Source: JAFLCL01 sp964502175
GTDB lineage: Bacteria > Myxococcota_A > Polyangia > Polyangiales > Sandaracinaceae
Reading direction: 5' to 3'
Length of the DNA stretch: 64,000 nt
NCBI GenBank assembly: GCA_964502175.1
Contig: CAZCVE010000044.1
Span: 9,316 to 73,315 of the forward strand
The notes below the pieces were generated by a model. That model saw nothing but the letters and a program-made list of their open reading frames with translations. It was not told where the DNA came from and did not search any database. Positions within the stretch are counted from its first letter, which is position 1, and every line of letters begins with the position of its first letter. A program made the translations under genes and the position numbers. Of this stretch, positions 7,134 to 14,883 are shown one piece after another.

Positions 7134-8228
7134 TCACCACACCATCGAGCCGGGGAGGCGCACGATCGAGCGACTCGGAGTGACGATCACGCTGTCGCCC
7201 AAGACGAGCGTGTTGCCGCGCCAGCGGATGCTCGTCTCTCCGATCACGCCGTATGCCGCGTCGATCAGGCGCTGAGGATTCGCGAGCTCGCGCGCCGGGA
7301 TCGGCGTGGGCCAGCGACGTACGGCGGGAGTGGGCGTGTCGTCGTCGTCGTCGTCGTCGCCGAGGCCGAAGACTCGGCCCGACGTGAGGTCGAGCATCCA
7401 GAGGCTGCGGTAGATGTAGTCGCCTTCGTCGCGGTTGCCGCCGATCACGCCCCAGCGGCCGTCGGGGGAGATCGTCTCGATGCGCGGCTCGCGGATCGCC
7501 AAGCGGCGGGCGCGGCCCGTGGGCGGGACGAGCAGACCCATCGGTGGATCGCCGCGCGTCTCGCGCACCGTGTACCGACCGGGGCGCGCGCGACCGCCTG
7601 TGTTCGCCTCGCCCGAGCGGCGACGGAGCAGCTGCGTGCACGGCAGCGCGGCCTCCTCGGCTTCGGTGAGCGCGTGGCACGTGGTCGGCTCGTCCTCGAG
7701 CATCCACGTCACCCACGAGCGGATGGCGGACGTGGCGAGGTCGACCTCGATCTGCGCGACCACGCTCGCCATGTTGAGGTTGCGATCCATCACCTCGAAG
7801 CACGCGTGGTCGGCGTCCACGGCCATCGACGTCGAGAACATCAGCGCATCGCTCACCACGTAGGGCGCGCGCCGTGTGTCGCGCGGGTCGGACGATCCCC
7901 ACTCGCCGCCGCAACCGAGGCCCACGTCGCCCGGCAGCGTGGCGATCGTGCGCTCGACGCCGCTCGCGACGTCCACCTCGCGCAGCTCGTTCGTGCCCTC
8001 GACGAGGAAGACCACGTGGCTCGCGTCGCGTCGTCGCGCGATCGAGGCGTGCGTCGCGGTCACGACGCGCGTCGCCATGGCCGTGGCTGGATCGACCTCG
8101 ATCAGGCCGTGCTCGCGCGACGCGACGAGCACGGTCGACGTCGGCGCCACCGCCGTCCGCGGCTGTGCCTCTACGCTCGCGCTCGAGGCTGCGAGACAGG
8201 AGATCAGCGCGAGGGTGATCCACCTCAT
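7134..8228 (-). CDS. secreted protein, 364 aa, propeller-like
   Basis: A signal peptide (MRWITLALISCLAASSASVEA, cleaved about residue 21) precedes repeated blade-like strands such as STVLVASREHGLIEVDPATA and SRSIVRLPG. These suggest a beta-propeller that reads parameters or 'reports', but no named family is obvious. A run of seven Asp (encoded by a perfect GTC x7 repeat on the plus strand at 7338-7358) sits in a loop and could bind calcium or simply vary in length. I chose the start at the signal peptide, since the extra residues upstream would bury it. The function is unknown. Confidence 0.7.
   Translation of the reverse strand: MRWITLALISCLAASSASVEAQPRTAVAPTSTVLVASREHGLIEVDPATAMATRVVTATHASIARRRDASHVVFLVEGTNELREVDVASGVERTIATLPGDVGLGCGGEWGSSDPRDTRRAPYVVSDALMFSTSMAVDADHACFEVMDRNLNMASVVAQIEVDLATSAIRSWVTWMLEDEPTTCHALTEAEEAALPCTQLLRRRSGEANTGGRARPGRYTVRETRGDPPMGLLVPPTGRARRLAIREPRIETISPDGRWGVIGGNRDEGDYIYRSLWMLDLTSGRVFGLGDDDDDDDTPTPAVRRWPTPIPARELANPQRLIDAAYGVIGETSIRWRGNTLVLGDSVIVTPSRSIVRLPGSMVW
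7338..7358. repeat. trinucleotide repeat (GTC)7 coding for poly-Asp
   Basis: Seven perfect GTC units on the plus strand encode seven consecutive Asp codons of the secreted protein on the minus strand. Changes in copy number would keep the frame. Confidence 0.85.
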
Positions 8229-8285
8229 GCGCCGAGAGACGCGTGGCGCGTGCCGTCGACTTCCCACCGTGAGATCCCGCTGACG

Positions 8286-8615
8286 TCAGTGCTTGCGGCG
8301 CCGCTCGAGCGCCTGGATGCGCTGCTCGTGGTCATCGACGCGGTCGCGATCGTCGAGCCGCTTGGCGAGGACGTCCTTCACTTCGCGCACCACGCCCGCC
8401 AACGCGACGATCTCGGTCGCGAGCCGGACCTCGGTCTCAGTCTGCCGCCGCGCGAGCAGGTCGACCTTGTCGTCCAGATGATCGAGGCGCGTGTTCGTGT
8501 CGTCGATGCGCGCCGAGAGCTCAGTCCGCAGCTGGTCGACGCGTTGGTTCGTGCCGCGAATCTCGTCGCGGATCTGCTCGAGGATCTTCACTGTCATGTC
8601 GGCGACGTCAGCCAT
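8286..8615 (-). CDS. small coiled-coil protein, 109 aa
   Basis: The protein (MADVADMTVKILEQIRDEIR...) is almost wholly charged helix with heptad-like spacing through NQRVDQLRTELSARIDDTN and DHLDDKVDLLARRQTE, and ends in a basic tail. There is no membrane segment or signal peptide. The start follows a GGGAGGGAAC ribosome site. Short coiled-coil proteins of this kind are common in myxobacteria and have no assigned role; it may oligomerise or act as an adaptor. It is a separate unit between two envelope genes on the same strand. Confidence 0.75.
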   Translation of the reverse strand: MADVADMTVKILEQIRDEIRGTNQRVDQLRTELSARIDDTNTRLDHLDDKVDLLARRQTETEVRLATEIVALAGVVREVKDVLAKRLDDRDRVDDHEQRIQALERRRKH

Positions 8616-8741
8616 CGTTCCCTCCCAGGGTAACCGAGCCCCTGCTCGGCAGCGAGGGACGGCGCGCGAGCGGACCGACTGACGCGGTCGCGTTCGAACC
8701 AACCACTGCGAGCGCCATGGTCCCCTTGGGAGGGAGCCTCG

Positions 8742-10589
8742 TCAGAGGCGGCCGACGAACTGCAGGAGGAAGCCCTCGAAGGGAGGCACCTCGCGGCAGA
8801 CGCCGCCCGAGCAGATCGTGCCGCCCGGGGTCGTGCCGACGAAGCCGCGCAGGAACGTGCCGGGGTCGAAGTTCCAGCGCACCTCGAGCGAGGGATAGAG
8901 CTCGCCGCCGAGGAAGTTGTAGTCGCGCGCGTCGCGCAGCACGTTCTCGCCGCGCTTGTAGGTCGACCACCTGAGCACGAGCGAGACGGTGAGCTTGATG
9001 TCCCACGTGTACGTGACGGAGGCACCGCCGACGTGGAACTCGCGCACGCTGTCGAAGGGCGTCTCCTGCTCGTAGCGGTGGTCGATCTCGAAGTCGATGC
9101 TGTGCTCGCCCTCGCCGATCGCGAGGTCGACCATCGCGTGGATCATGCGTCGATCCATGTCGCCCGCGCGCCGCACGGTCGCCGTCACGTCGTGCAGCAG
9201 CGTCTCCTGGCGGAACCCAGCGGTCGCGCTGAGCGCCCAGTTCGGGTGCTCTCCATACTCTTGCCTCCGCTGGAGCGATGCCCAGCCGTGCGTCACGAGG
9301 ATGCCGTCGAACGGGTCGCGCAGCGTGTTCTCGTTCAACGCGAAGAACGAGCCGTTCAACGAGAACTGCCACGGACCGGGCGAGAACCCGTAGTCGATGC
9401 GCACCGAGCCGCCGCGCTGGTTGCCGATCACACGCAGACGCTGCGGGCCGTCGAACTCGAGGCCGGGCGCCGCGCTGTAGATGCGGTACGGGTTGCCCTC
9501 GAGCGTGGTCGGGGCGACGAGGAAGTTCGTGTAGTCCTTCCACTCGAAGAGGATCGTCAGATCGTCGGCGAGGATCTGCGCAGACGCGTAGATGCCGCGA
9601 CCGAACTCGTGATCTTCGGGGCCGAGGCCGCCCGTCGCGGTCTCGCGCTGGGTGGTGCGGCGCAGGCCGTTGGCCTCGGCGTAGAGGGCGAGGTGACCGT
9701 CGGCGAGCGCGGGCGCCTCGAACGTCCAGCCGAGCACGTCGACGGCGCGGTCGTAGGTGAGCTCGCTCGTCTGGAGGAAGAAGTCGCGGCCCGCTTGCTC
9801 GAACCACACGCGCACCGCGTGGGCGTTGAGCTGGAACATGTCGCTCGGGCCGAACGTGACGCCCATCGTCGCGGCGGCGACGAGATCTGCGGGGTCCTGG
9901 AAGATCCGCAGCGTGATGGGATCTTGGTTCTGCGGGTTCGCGATGCCCGTGTGCAGGCGGAAGCGGAAGTGCCCGTCGTCGAAGCGCACGTGCGCGCCGC
10001 GGAGCGCGTTGTCGACGCCGAGGAGATCGACCTTGCGGAACGAGAGCGCGACGCCGCGGCCGATCACGAGCTGCGTGTCGCCGAGCTCCACCGACCAGCT
10101 CTCGTGATCCCAGCGCAAGACGAAGCGCTCGGGGCGCACGTCCCAGCTGAGGTAGCAGCTCTCTTCGCGCGCGGGCACGCAGCCGTTCTCTGCTTGGTTG
10201 CCGAACCACGACGCGAGGCTGGTCGGCGCCGTCATCCCGGCCTGGGTGACCGAGCGCTCGAAGCCGAACGGCAGGAACGTGTCGAGGCGCACCTCGAAGC
10301 GCAGCTCGTCACCCTGGAGCGCGAGATCGAAGCGCTGCTGGAGCGAGGCGAAGTCGTCGTCGAAGAGGTTCGCGTCGTAGTTCGAGCCGCGGTAGCGCGC
10401 GGTCGTCGTGCTCGTCATCGAGAACGTCGTGCGGCCGAACACGGGCAGATCGAACGAGAGATCGTCGGCGCGCGCGGACGAGGCCCACGCGAGCAAGAGC
10501 GTGCTCGTGATCAGAAACGAACGAGCGCCCCTCACGAGGAGGGACGCTCGAACGGAGGATCGCGTGGAGATGGAGACGTTGCCGAGCAC
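8742..10589 (-). CDS. outer-membrane beta-barrel protein (DUF6029-like)
   Basis: This is a 615-aa exported protein: a long N-region, a hydrophobic core (SFLITSTLLLAWASSARA) and then mature DDLSFDLPVFGRTTFSM. The mature part is an alternating pattern of amphipathic strands with aromatic girdles throughout, ending in a C-terminal Phe-x-x-x-Leu type strand (GFLLQFVGRL) expected for a barrel recognised by the BAM complex. It resembles the DUF6029 group, which I recall being encoded beside TlpA-like lipoproteins; the next gene upstream on the same strand is exactly that. I infer an outer-membrane channel or scaffold that works with the thioredoxin lipoprotein. Family assignment is from memory and needs a profile search. 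Confidence 0.75.
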   Translation of the reverse strand: MLGNVSISTRSSVRASLLVRGARSFLITSTLLLAWASSARADDLSFDLPVFGRTTFSMTSTTTARYRGSNYDANLFDDDFASLQQRFDLALQGDELRFEVRLDTFLPFGFERSVTQAGMTAPTSLASWFGNQAENGCVPAREESCYLSWDVRPERFVLRWDHESWSVELGDTQLVIGRGVALSFRKVDLLGVDNALRGAHVRFDDGHFRFRLHTGIANPQNQDPITLRIFQDPADLVAAATMGVTFGPSDMFQLNAHAVRVWFEQAGRDFFLQTSELTYDRAVDVLGWTFEAPALADGHLALYAEANGLRRTTQRETATGGLGPEDHEFGRGIYASAQILADDLTILFEWKDYTNFLVAPTTLEGNPYRIYSAAPGLEFDGPQRLRVIGNQRGGSVRIDYGFSPGPWQFSLNGSFFALNENTLRDPFDGILVTHGWASLQRRQEYGEHPNWALSATAGFRQETLLHDVTATVRRAGDMDRRMIHAMVDLAIGEGEHSIDFEIDHRYEQETPFDSVREFHVGGASVTYTWDIKLTVSLVLRWSTYKRGENVLRDARDYNFLGGELYPSLEVRWNFDPGTFLRGFVGTTPGGTICSGGVCREVPPFEGFLLQFVGRL

Positions 10590-10698
10590 GTGACACCAAG
10601 CGGGTTGGGGCCCGCGCGGAGCGGCCGCTTCGGCGGCCGGAGCGGGAGGGGACCCGCTCGCGGGGGAGGGTCCGCACGGACCCTCGGGAAGTCAGCGG

Positions 10699-11325
10699 TC
10701 AGCGTCCGCGTTCTTCGAGCGCTGCGTCGAGCTCGGCGCGTAGCGTCACGAGGCCCGGCGCGGCACCGTCCTCGCGGTGGATGATCGTGCCTGTCTCGTC
10801 GAGGATGACGGTCGACGGCAGCAGGCCGGAGGGGAACGCGCCTGCGGTGACGCCCGCCGGATCGATGACCTCGATGTTCTCGGTGAGGTTGAAGCGGGCC
10901 ACCCAGCGGTTGCAGAGGTCGAGATCGGGCGGCCCGTAGTCGGCGTTCTGGATGATGATCTGGATCACGCGGACGCCCCGCGGCGCGTACGGACGCACCA
11001 CGAGATCGGTGAGCTGACGGCTCTCCTCGATGCAGGGGGCGCACCACTCGGCCGCGATGTTGATCACGGTGAGGGTGTGGTCCGGATCGCAGAAGTCCTC
11101 GTTGTAGAGCGAGTAGTCCACGTTGTTGCACTGCGGCAGCGTGAAGTTCTCGAGGGCGCGACCCTCGCGCGAGCCGAAGTTCTCGGTGGGGACGTTCTCG
11201 CAGAGCGTCGTGGGGCCGGCGTCCGGCTGGGGCGTGAACGCGTCGTCCATGGTCGTGGCGGGCGGGGTTCCGCCGCAGCCAGCGATCGCGAACAGAACGA
11301 CACCCGTGAGTGCGACGCTTCTCAT
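10699..11325 (-). CDS. TlpA-like thioredoxin-fold lipoprotein
   Basis: The 208-aa product has a lipobox (LFAIAGC, Cys 17), a short Asp/Pro linker, and a thioredoxin fold with the active site WCAPC at residues 94-98, preceded by the strand TLTVINIAAEW and followed later by the cis-Pro region LLPSTVIL. It should be a periplasmic or outer-membrane-anchored thiol-disulfide oxidoreductase of the TlpA/AhpC class. An ideal ribosome site (AAGGAGGT) lies upstream of the ATG. It sits between a beta-barrel gene and Cys-rich lipoprotein genes on the same strand, which are plausible clients because they need many disulfides. Confidence 0.88.
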   Translation of the reverse strand: MRSVALTGVVLFAIAGCGGTPPATTMDDAFTPQPDAGPTTLCENVPTENFGSREGRALENFTLPQCNNVDYSLYNEDFCDPDHTLTVINIAAEWCAPCIEESRQLTDLVVRPYAPRGVRVIQIIIQNADYGPPDLDLCNRWVARFNLTENIEVIDPAGVTAGAFPSGLLPSTVILDETGTIIHREDGAAPGLVTLRAELDAALEERGR

Positions 11326-11419
11326 CACCGACCTCCTTGAGCACCTTCGCGCTTCGCGCTGCAGCCAGCAGCGTTCGCGCTTCGAGCCATTCGTGGCGTG
11401 ACGCCGTCGACCGAACGGC

Positions 11420-12265
11420 TCATGCCGACGGCCAGCATACTCCGTTCTCGAACGTGAACACGTCACCGCCCTCTTGGAGCTGGAAGCTCGTGCGGCACGT
11501 GTAGCCCTCGCGGCAGCCATCGTCGCTCGTGCACGCGTCCAGGCAGAGGCCCAGGTCACCGGCGGCGAAGCTGCCGTTGGGGTAGCAGATGTCGCCGTCG
11601 GGGCAGCTACCACTCGGCAGCACGGTGCCGTCGTAGAACGTGTTCATGTTCCAGCTCATCGGCAGGACGCAGTTCGATGCGCATGCGCCGCCAGGCCACC
11701 CGTTGGTTGCCTCGCTGATGCACCACCCGCGGCAGTCCTCGCTCGCGACGCACGGCTGACCCACCGTGGCCGCGGTGGACTCGCCGCCGGGCGCCACGCA
11801 CTCCGTGGTGTACTCATCGCACACCACGCCAGCGCCGCACTGCATGTCGTTCGTGCAGAGGGCCGTGCAGAATCCCCCCGCGGGGTTCACGTCCTGGACG
11901 CACGCGTAGCCCGCGCGACAGTCGCGCGAGTTGAGACAGCCAGGCTCACAGAACGAGCCGGCGGGGCCTCCGATGCACTGGTTGTTCGCCGTCCCGAGGC
12001 CAGCGCAGGGTGTGCGGTCGGTGCAGGGGACCGTACACGACCCGAGTGGGAAACCCTCCAGCGGGCCGCGGCAGACTGCACCTTCACCCGGGCACTGCGC
12101 ATCGATCTCGCATGGCCCGTAGAGCTCGGAGGCGGGATGGATCCGCGCGTCGGGCAGCGCCGCGTCCGGGGCCGGGAGCGGGTCCGGCGTACACGCTCCG
12201 ATGGACACTGCCAGAGCGAGACCTGGCGTGAGTCGAGCAACGATCGAGAGCGCGCGGTTCCGCAT
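11420..12265 (-). CDS. Cys-rich lipoprotein A1 (duplicated pair)
   Basis: This 281-aa lipoprotein (lipobox Cys 25 in SIGACTPD) carries more than 20 cysteines in EGF/MopE-like modules, for example GPCEIDAQCPGEGAVC, CTDRTPCAGLG and CLNSRDCRAGYAC. It ends in a conserved tail, FTFENGVCWPSA. Its paralogue at 13813 is aligned over the full length, including ASELYGPC near the start and NGSFAA.DLG.CL in the middle. Each copy is divergent from a large plus-strand Cys-rich lipoprotein gene. I infer surface exposure with structural disulfides. The TlpA-like gene downstream on the same strand may serve it. Confidence 0.82.
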   Translation of the reverse strand: MRNRALSIVARLTPGLALAVSIGACTPDPLPAPDAALPDARIHPASELYGPCEIDAQCPGEGAVCRGPLEGFPLGSCTVPCTDRTPCAGLGTANNQCIGGPAGSFCEPGCLNSRDCRAGYACVQDVNPAGGFCTALCTNDMQCGAGVVCDEYTTECVAPGGESTAATVGQPCVASEDCRGWCISEATNGWPGGACASNCVLPMSWNMNTFYDGTVLPSGSCPDGDICYPNGSFAAGDLGLCLDACTSDDGCREGYTCRTSFQLQEGGDVFTFENGVCWPSA

Positions 12266-12363
12266 GCGCGGGCAACCATTGCGCGCCGAGCCCCGAGCGT
12301 CAAAGCGGAGCGGTCGAGCCGCCGCGTTCCCCGACGTTCGCGATCGTGCTACCGACCGCACCC

Positions 12364-13671
12364 ATGTCACTCGCTCGCGTGGCCCACCTCTCCGCGGTCG
12401 CCGCTGTCCTCGCCGCTGGTTGTGGCGAGCCGGCGCCCCTCCCGCCGATCGACGCGACGTTCCCCGACGCGGCGATCGTGCACCCCGACGCTGGGCCCGT
12501 CAGCGATCCGTGCGATGACGCCATGCGCGTCACGGGATCGCTCACCGAGGTCACCGAGGTGATGCTCGACACGTCGATGATCGAGACGCGCCCGCGCGAC
12601 CTCGGCCTCACCTGCGGCAACGTGACGGCGCAGTACTGGGCGCGTCAGCAGGTCATCGAGCTCACGGTGCCGGGCACCGGCCCGCTCGCGCTCTACGTCT
12701 CGACGCAGAACATGAACACCGCGATGGACTTCCACACGGTCGTCCAGCTCCGCACCGAGTGCTCCACGCCTCCGACCGGGATGGAGACGCGTCCGACGTG
12801 CTTCGACGGCGGCATCACGGCGGAGGACTTCCGCACCGACGGCGGCCTCATGGTGCGCGGCGGCGAGACGCTCTTCGTGTACGTCACGGGCTGGAGCGAT
12901 CCGCCCGCGATCGACATGACGGAAGAGGAAGGGCCGGTCCGCGTGACGTTCGAGTTCGCGCCGAACACGGCGCCCGCGCTCACGGGCGGCATCGGCGTGC
13001 TGACCGCGGCGAACGTGATCCAGATGCACGTCGAGGGCACCGACGCGGAGCGTGCGCCCGAGTTCCTCGGCTTCGGCCTCGTGACGGCGCGCGGCGGCCT
13101 CGACTTCAACGGCGACGGCGCGCTCGATTACTTCGGCGCGAACATCTCGCGCACCGTGGGCACGACCCCGAATTTCTCTGGGGAGGCCGTGGTGCCCGCG
13201 GCGTCGCGCTTGGGCGAGGTCTGCCGCATGAACGCGTGCAACCAGCTCTCGGTGTTCGTCGTCGATCAGGCCTCGCTGCAGTCGGCCACGCGCAGCATCC
13301 CGCTCGTGCTGGGGCAGTTCGTCGCCTCGGGCGTGGCGTGCGACGCGACGCACCTCTGTGATCTCGGCCTCACCTGCGACGTGGCCTCGAGCGTGTGCGG
13401 CGTGGTCGTCGCGAGCGGCGAGACGTGCGACGCGACGCACTTCTGCGGCGCCGGTCAGGCGTGCAGTGCGACGAGCATGACGTGCGTCGACGCGGCCGCG
13501 ATCGGCGAGAGCTGCGCGACCGCGCCGTGCGACACGGGCCTCGACTGCGACGGCACGTCGATGACGTGCGTGATGACCGTCGCGGTGGGCGTGGCGTGCG
13601 ACGCGACGCACGTCTGCGACACGGGCCTCACCTGCAGCGCGACGACGATGCTCTGCGAGACCACGCCCTGA
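12364..13671 (+). CDS. Cys-rich lipoprotein B1 (duplicated pair)
   Basis: The 435-aa product has a lipoprotein signal (AAVLAAGC, Cys 20), a linker with FPDA and HPDA, and a domain of about 280 residues with strands like TPGTGPLALYVST that resembles pre-peptidase C-terminal (PPC) domains. It ends in four copies of a Cys module of the form C-D-A-T-H-x-C-x-x-G-x-x-C-x(6)-C between residues 327 and 432. The gene at 14884 is its paralogue. The start at the ATG 12364 is preferred over a GTG 18 bp upstream. Its divergent neighbour is the Cys-rich gene at 12265; the 98 bp between them must hold both promoters. The role is unknown; probably a surface adhesin or binding protein. Confidence 0.8.
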   Translation: MSLARVAHLSAVAAVLAAGCGEPAPLPPIDATFPDAAIVHPDAGPVSDPCDDAMRVTGSLTEVTEVMLDTSMIETRPRDLGLTCGNVTAQYWARQQVIELTVPGTGPLALYVSTQNMNTAMDFHTVVQLRTECSTPPTGMETRPTCFDGGITAEDFRTDGGLMVRGGETLFVYVTGWSDPPAIDMTEEEGPVRVTFEFAPNTAPALTGGIGVLTAANVIQMHVEGTDAERAPEFLGFGLVTARGGLDFNGDGALDYFGANISRTVGTTPNFSGEAVVPAASRLGEVCRMNACNQLSVFVVDQASLQSATRSIPLVLGQFVASGVACDATHLCDLGLTCDVASSVCGVVVASGETCDATHFCGAGQACSATSMTCVDAAAIGESCATAPCDTGLDCDGTSMTCVMTVAVGVACDATHVCDTGLTCSATTMLCETTP

Positions 13672-13729
13672 CGGGGAGCCACCTGGGCGGCCTCGCGGAC
13701 CCTCACCTCGCGGGTCCCAAGCCCGCGTT

Positions 13730-13751
13730 CCTCTCCCGCCAGCGGGAGAGG
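13730..13751. repeat. palindrome CCTCTCCCGC..GCGGGAGAGG
   Basis: A 10-bp inverted repeat with a 2-nt loop, resembling the core of the dispersed palindromic elements at 3912, 6230 and 42953 but without their G-rich tail. It lies between convergent genes, so it may also act as a terminator. Confidence 0.5.
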
Positions 13752-13783
13752 TGCTCTTCGGTGCTGGGACTGCGCTCGCGGTT

Positions 13784-13804
13784 CTCTCTCGCTTCGCGAG
13801 AGAG
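13784..13804. terminator. hairpin between convergent lipoprotein genes
   Basis: CTCTCTCGC-TTC-GCGAGAGAG forms a perfect 9-bp stem with a 3-nt loop between the convergent stops at 13671 and 13813. There is no clear U-tract, so it is a weak candidate for a bidirectional terminator. Confidence 0.45.
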
Positions 13805-13812
13805 TCGTCTGC

Positions 13813-14673
13813 TCAGGCGGCCGGGCGACAGACGCCGTTCTCGAAGGTGAACATCGGGCCGTCCATCTGGAGCTGAAAGCTCTTGCGGCAGAAGTAGCCG
13901 GTGCGGCAGTCCGTGTCTTCCGCGCAGCCGCGCAAGCAGACGCCGAGGTCGCGCGCCGCGAAGCTGCCGTTGGGGAGACAGATGCCGTCGTCTGCACAGC
14001 CACCCGACGGGAGCACCGTTCCGTCGAAGTAGTTGTTCGTGTTGAAGCCCATCGGCAGCACGCAGTTCGCGATGCAGTAGCCGCCGGGGAAGCCGTTGGC
14101 CGCGGGCACGCACGCGCCGCTCGCGCACGCGGACGGTGAGGTGCACGGCTCGCCGGTGAGCGCGCCCGTCGCCTCGCCGCCTTCGGCGACGCAGCGACCC
14201 GTGTGCCCGTCGCACACCGCGCCCGCGCCGCACTGTGCGTCGTCGTTGCAGACGGGGATGCAGAGGCCGCCCGTGGACAGCTGATCCGCGAGGCACGAGT
14301 AGCCCTCGCCGCGGCAGTCACGGCCGTTGACGCAGTTCACCTCGCAGTACGCGCGGTCTTCGCCGTCGAGCTGGACGCAGTGGTTGTTCTGCGTGCCCAG
14401 GCCTTCGCACGGCGTGCGGTCGTCGCACGGCACGGTGCAGTAGCCGTTGGGGTAGCCGTCCACGTTGCGGCGGCAGACCGCGTCTTCGCCGGGGCACTGC
14501 GCGTCGAGCACGCACGGGCCGTAGAGCTCGCTCGCCGTGTAGATCATCGCGTCCGCGTAGGGCGCGTCGGGGAGCGCCGCGTCGGTCGGCGCCGGATCCG
14601 AGGGACAGCCCGCGATCGCGACGCCGAGCAGCGCCGCAGCGATCGCGATCCACGAAGAAGAACAGGCGCGCAT
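13813..14673 (-). CDS. Cys-rich lipoprotein A2 (duplicated pair)
   Basis: This 286-aa paralogue of the gene at 11420 has a lipobox (VAIAGC, Cys 23), an Asp/Ala-rich linker (PTDAALPDAPYADA) and the same order of Cys modules: ASELYGPCVLDAQCPG, VPCDDRTPCEGLG, CVNGRDCRGEGYSC, ending FTFENGVCRPAA. It is divergent from the plus-strand gene at 14884, repeating the arrangement of the first pair. I infer an exported, disulfide-rich surface lipoprotein; no catalytic motif is visible. Confidence 0.82.
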   Translation of the reverse strand: MRACSSSWIAIAAALLGVAIAGCPSDPAPTDAALPDAPYADAMIYTASELYGPCVLDAQCPGEDAVCRRNVDGYPNGYCTVPCDDRTPCEGLGTQNNHCVQLDGEDRAYCEVNCVNGRDCRGEGYSCLADQLSTGGLCIPVCNDDAQCGAGAVCDGHTGRCVAEGGEATGALTGEPCTSPSACASGACVPAANGFPGGYCIANCVLPMGFNTNNYFDGTVLPSGGCADDGICLPNGSFAARDLGVCLRGCAEDTDCRTGYFCRKSFQLQMDGPMFTFENGVCRPAA

Positions 14674-14760
14674 GGAGGCGCGAGGATTGTCGAGCGTTCG
14701 GGCGGTGTCAAAGCCCTGGGGCGGTGTTTTGCTCGCACATCGTTCGTGCTAGCTCTGCTG

Positions 14761-14779
14761 CCCGGAACTTCGTTCCGGG
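14761..14779. repeat. hairpin CCCGGAAC-TTC-GTTCCGGG
   Basis: An 8-bp perfect stem with a 3-nt loop, followed on the plus strand by TTCTTCT. It lies in the divergent intergenic region just outside a larger imperfect palindrome (14785-14858), so it may be part of the same inserted element and not a true terminator. Confidence 0.45.
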
Positions 14780-14784
14780 TTCTT

Positions 14785-14858
14785 CTAGTGCATCGGTCCG
14801 GGAGTTCGCTCCGGGCAGAACGACAAGCCCGGATCGAACTTCCGAGCCGACGCACTAG
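14785..14858. repeat. 74-bp imperfect palindrome, MITE-like
   Basis: The outer 24 bases at each end (starting CTAGTGC and ending GCACTAG) are inverted repeats with about four mismatches, enclosing a 26-base core that itself can pair. It occupies the divergent promoter region of the second Cys-rich lipoprotein pair. The form is that of a miniature inverted-repeat element or a structured RNA; no flanking target duplication is clear. Confidence 0.5.
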
Positions 14859-14883
14859 ACGCGCCGTCACTCGAGGTCTCGCG

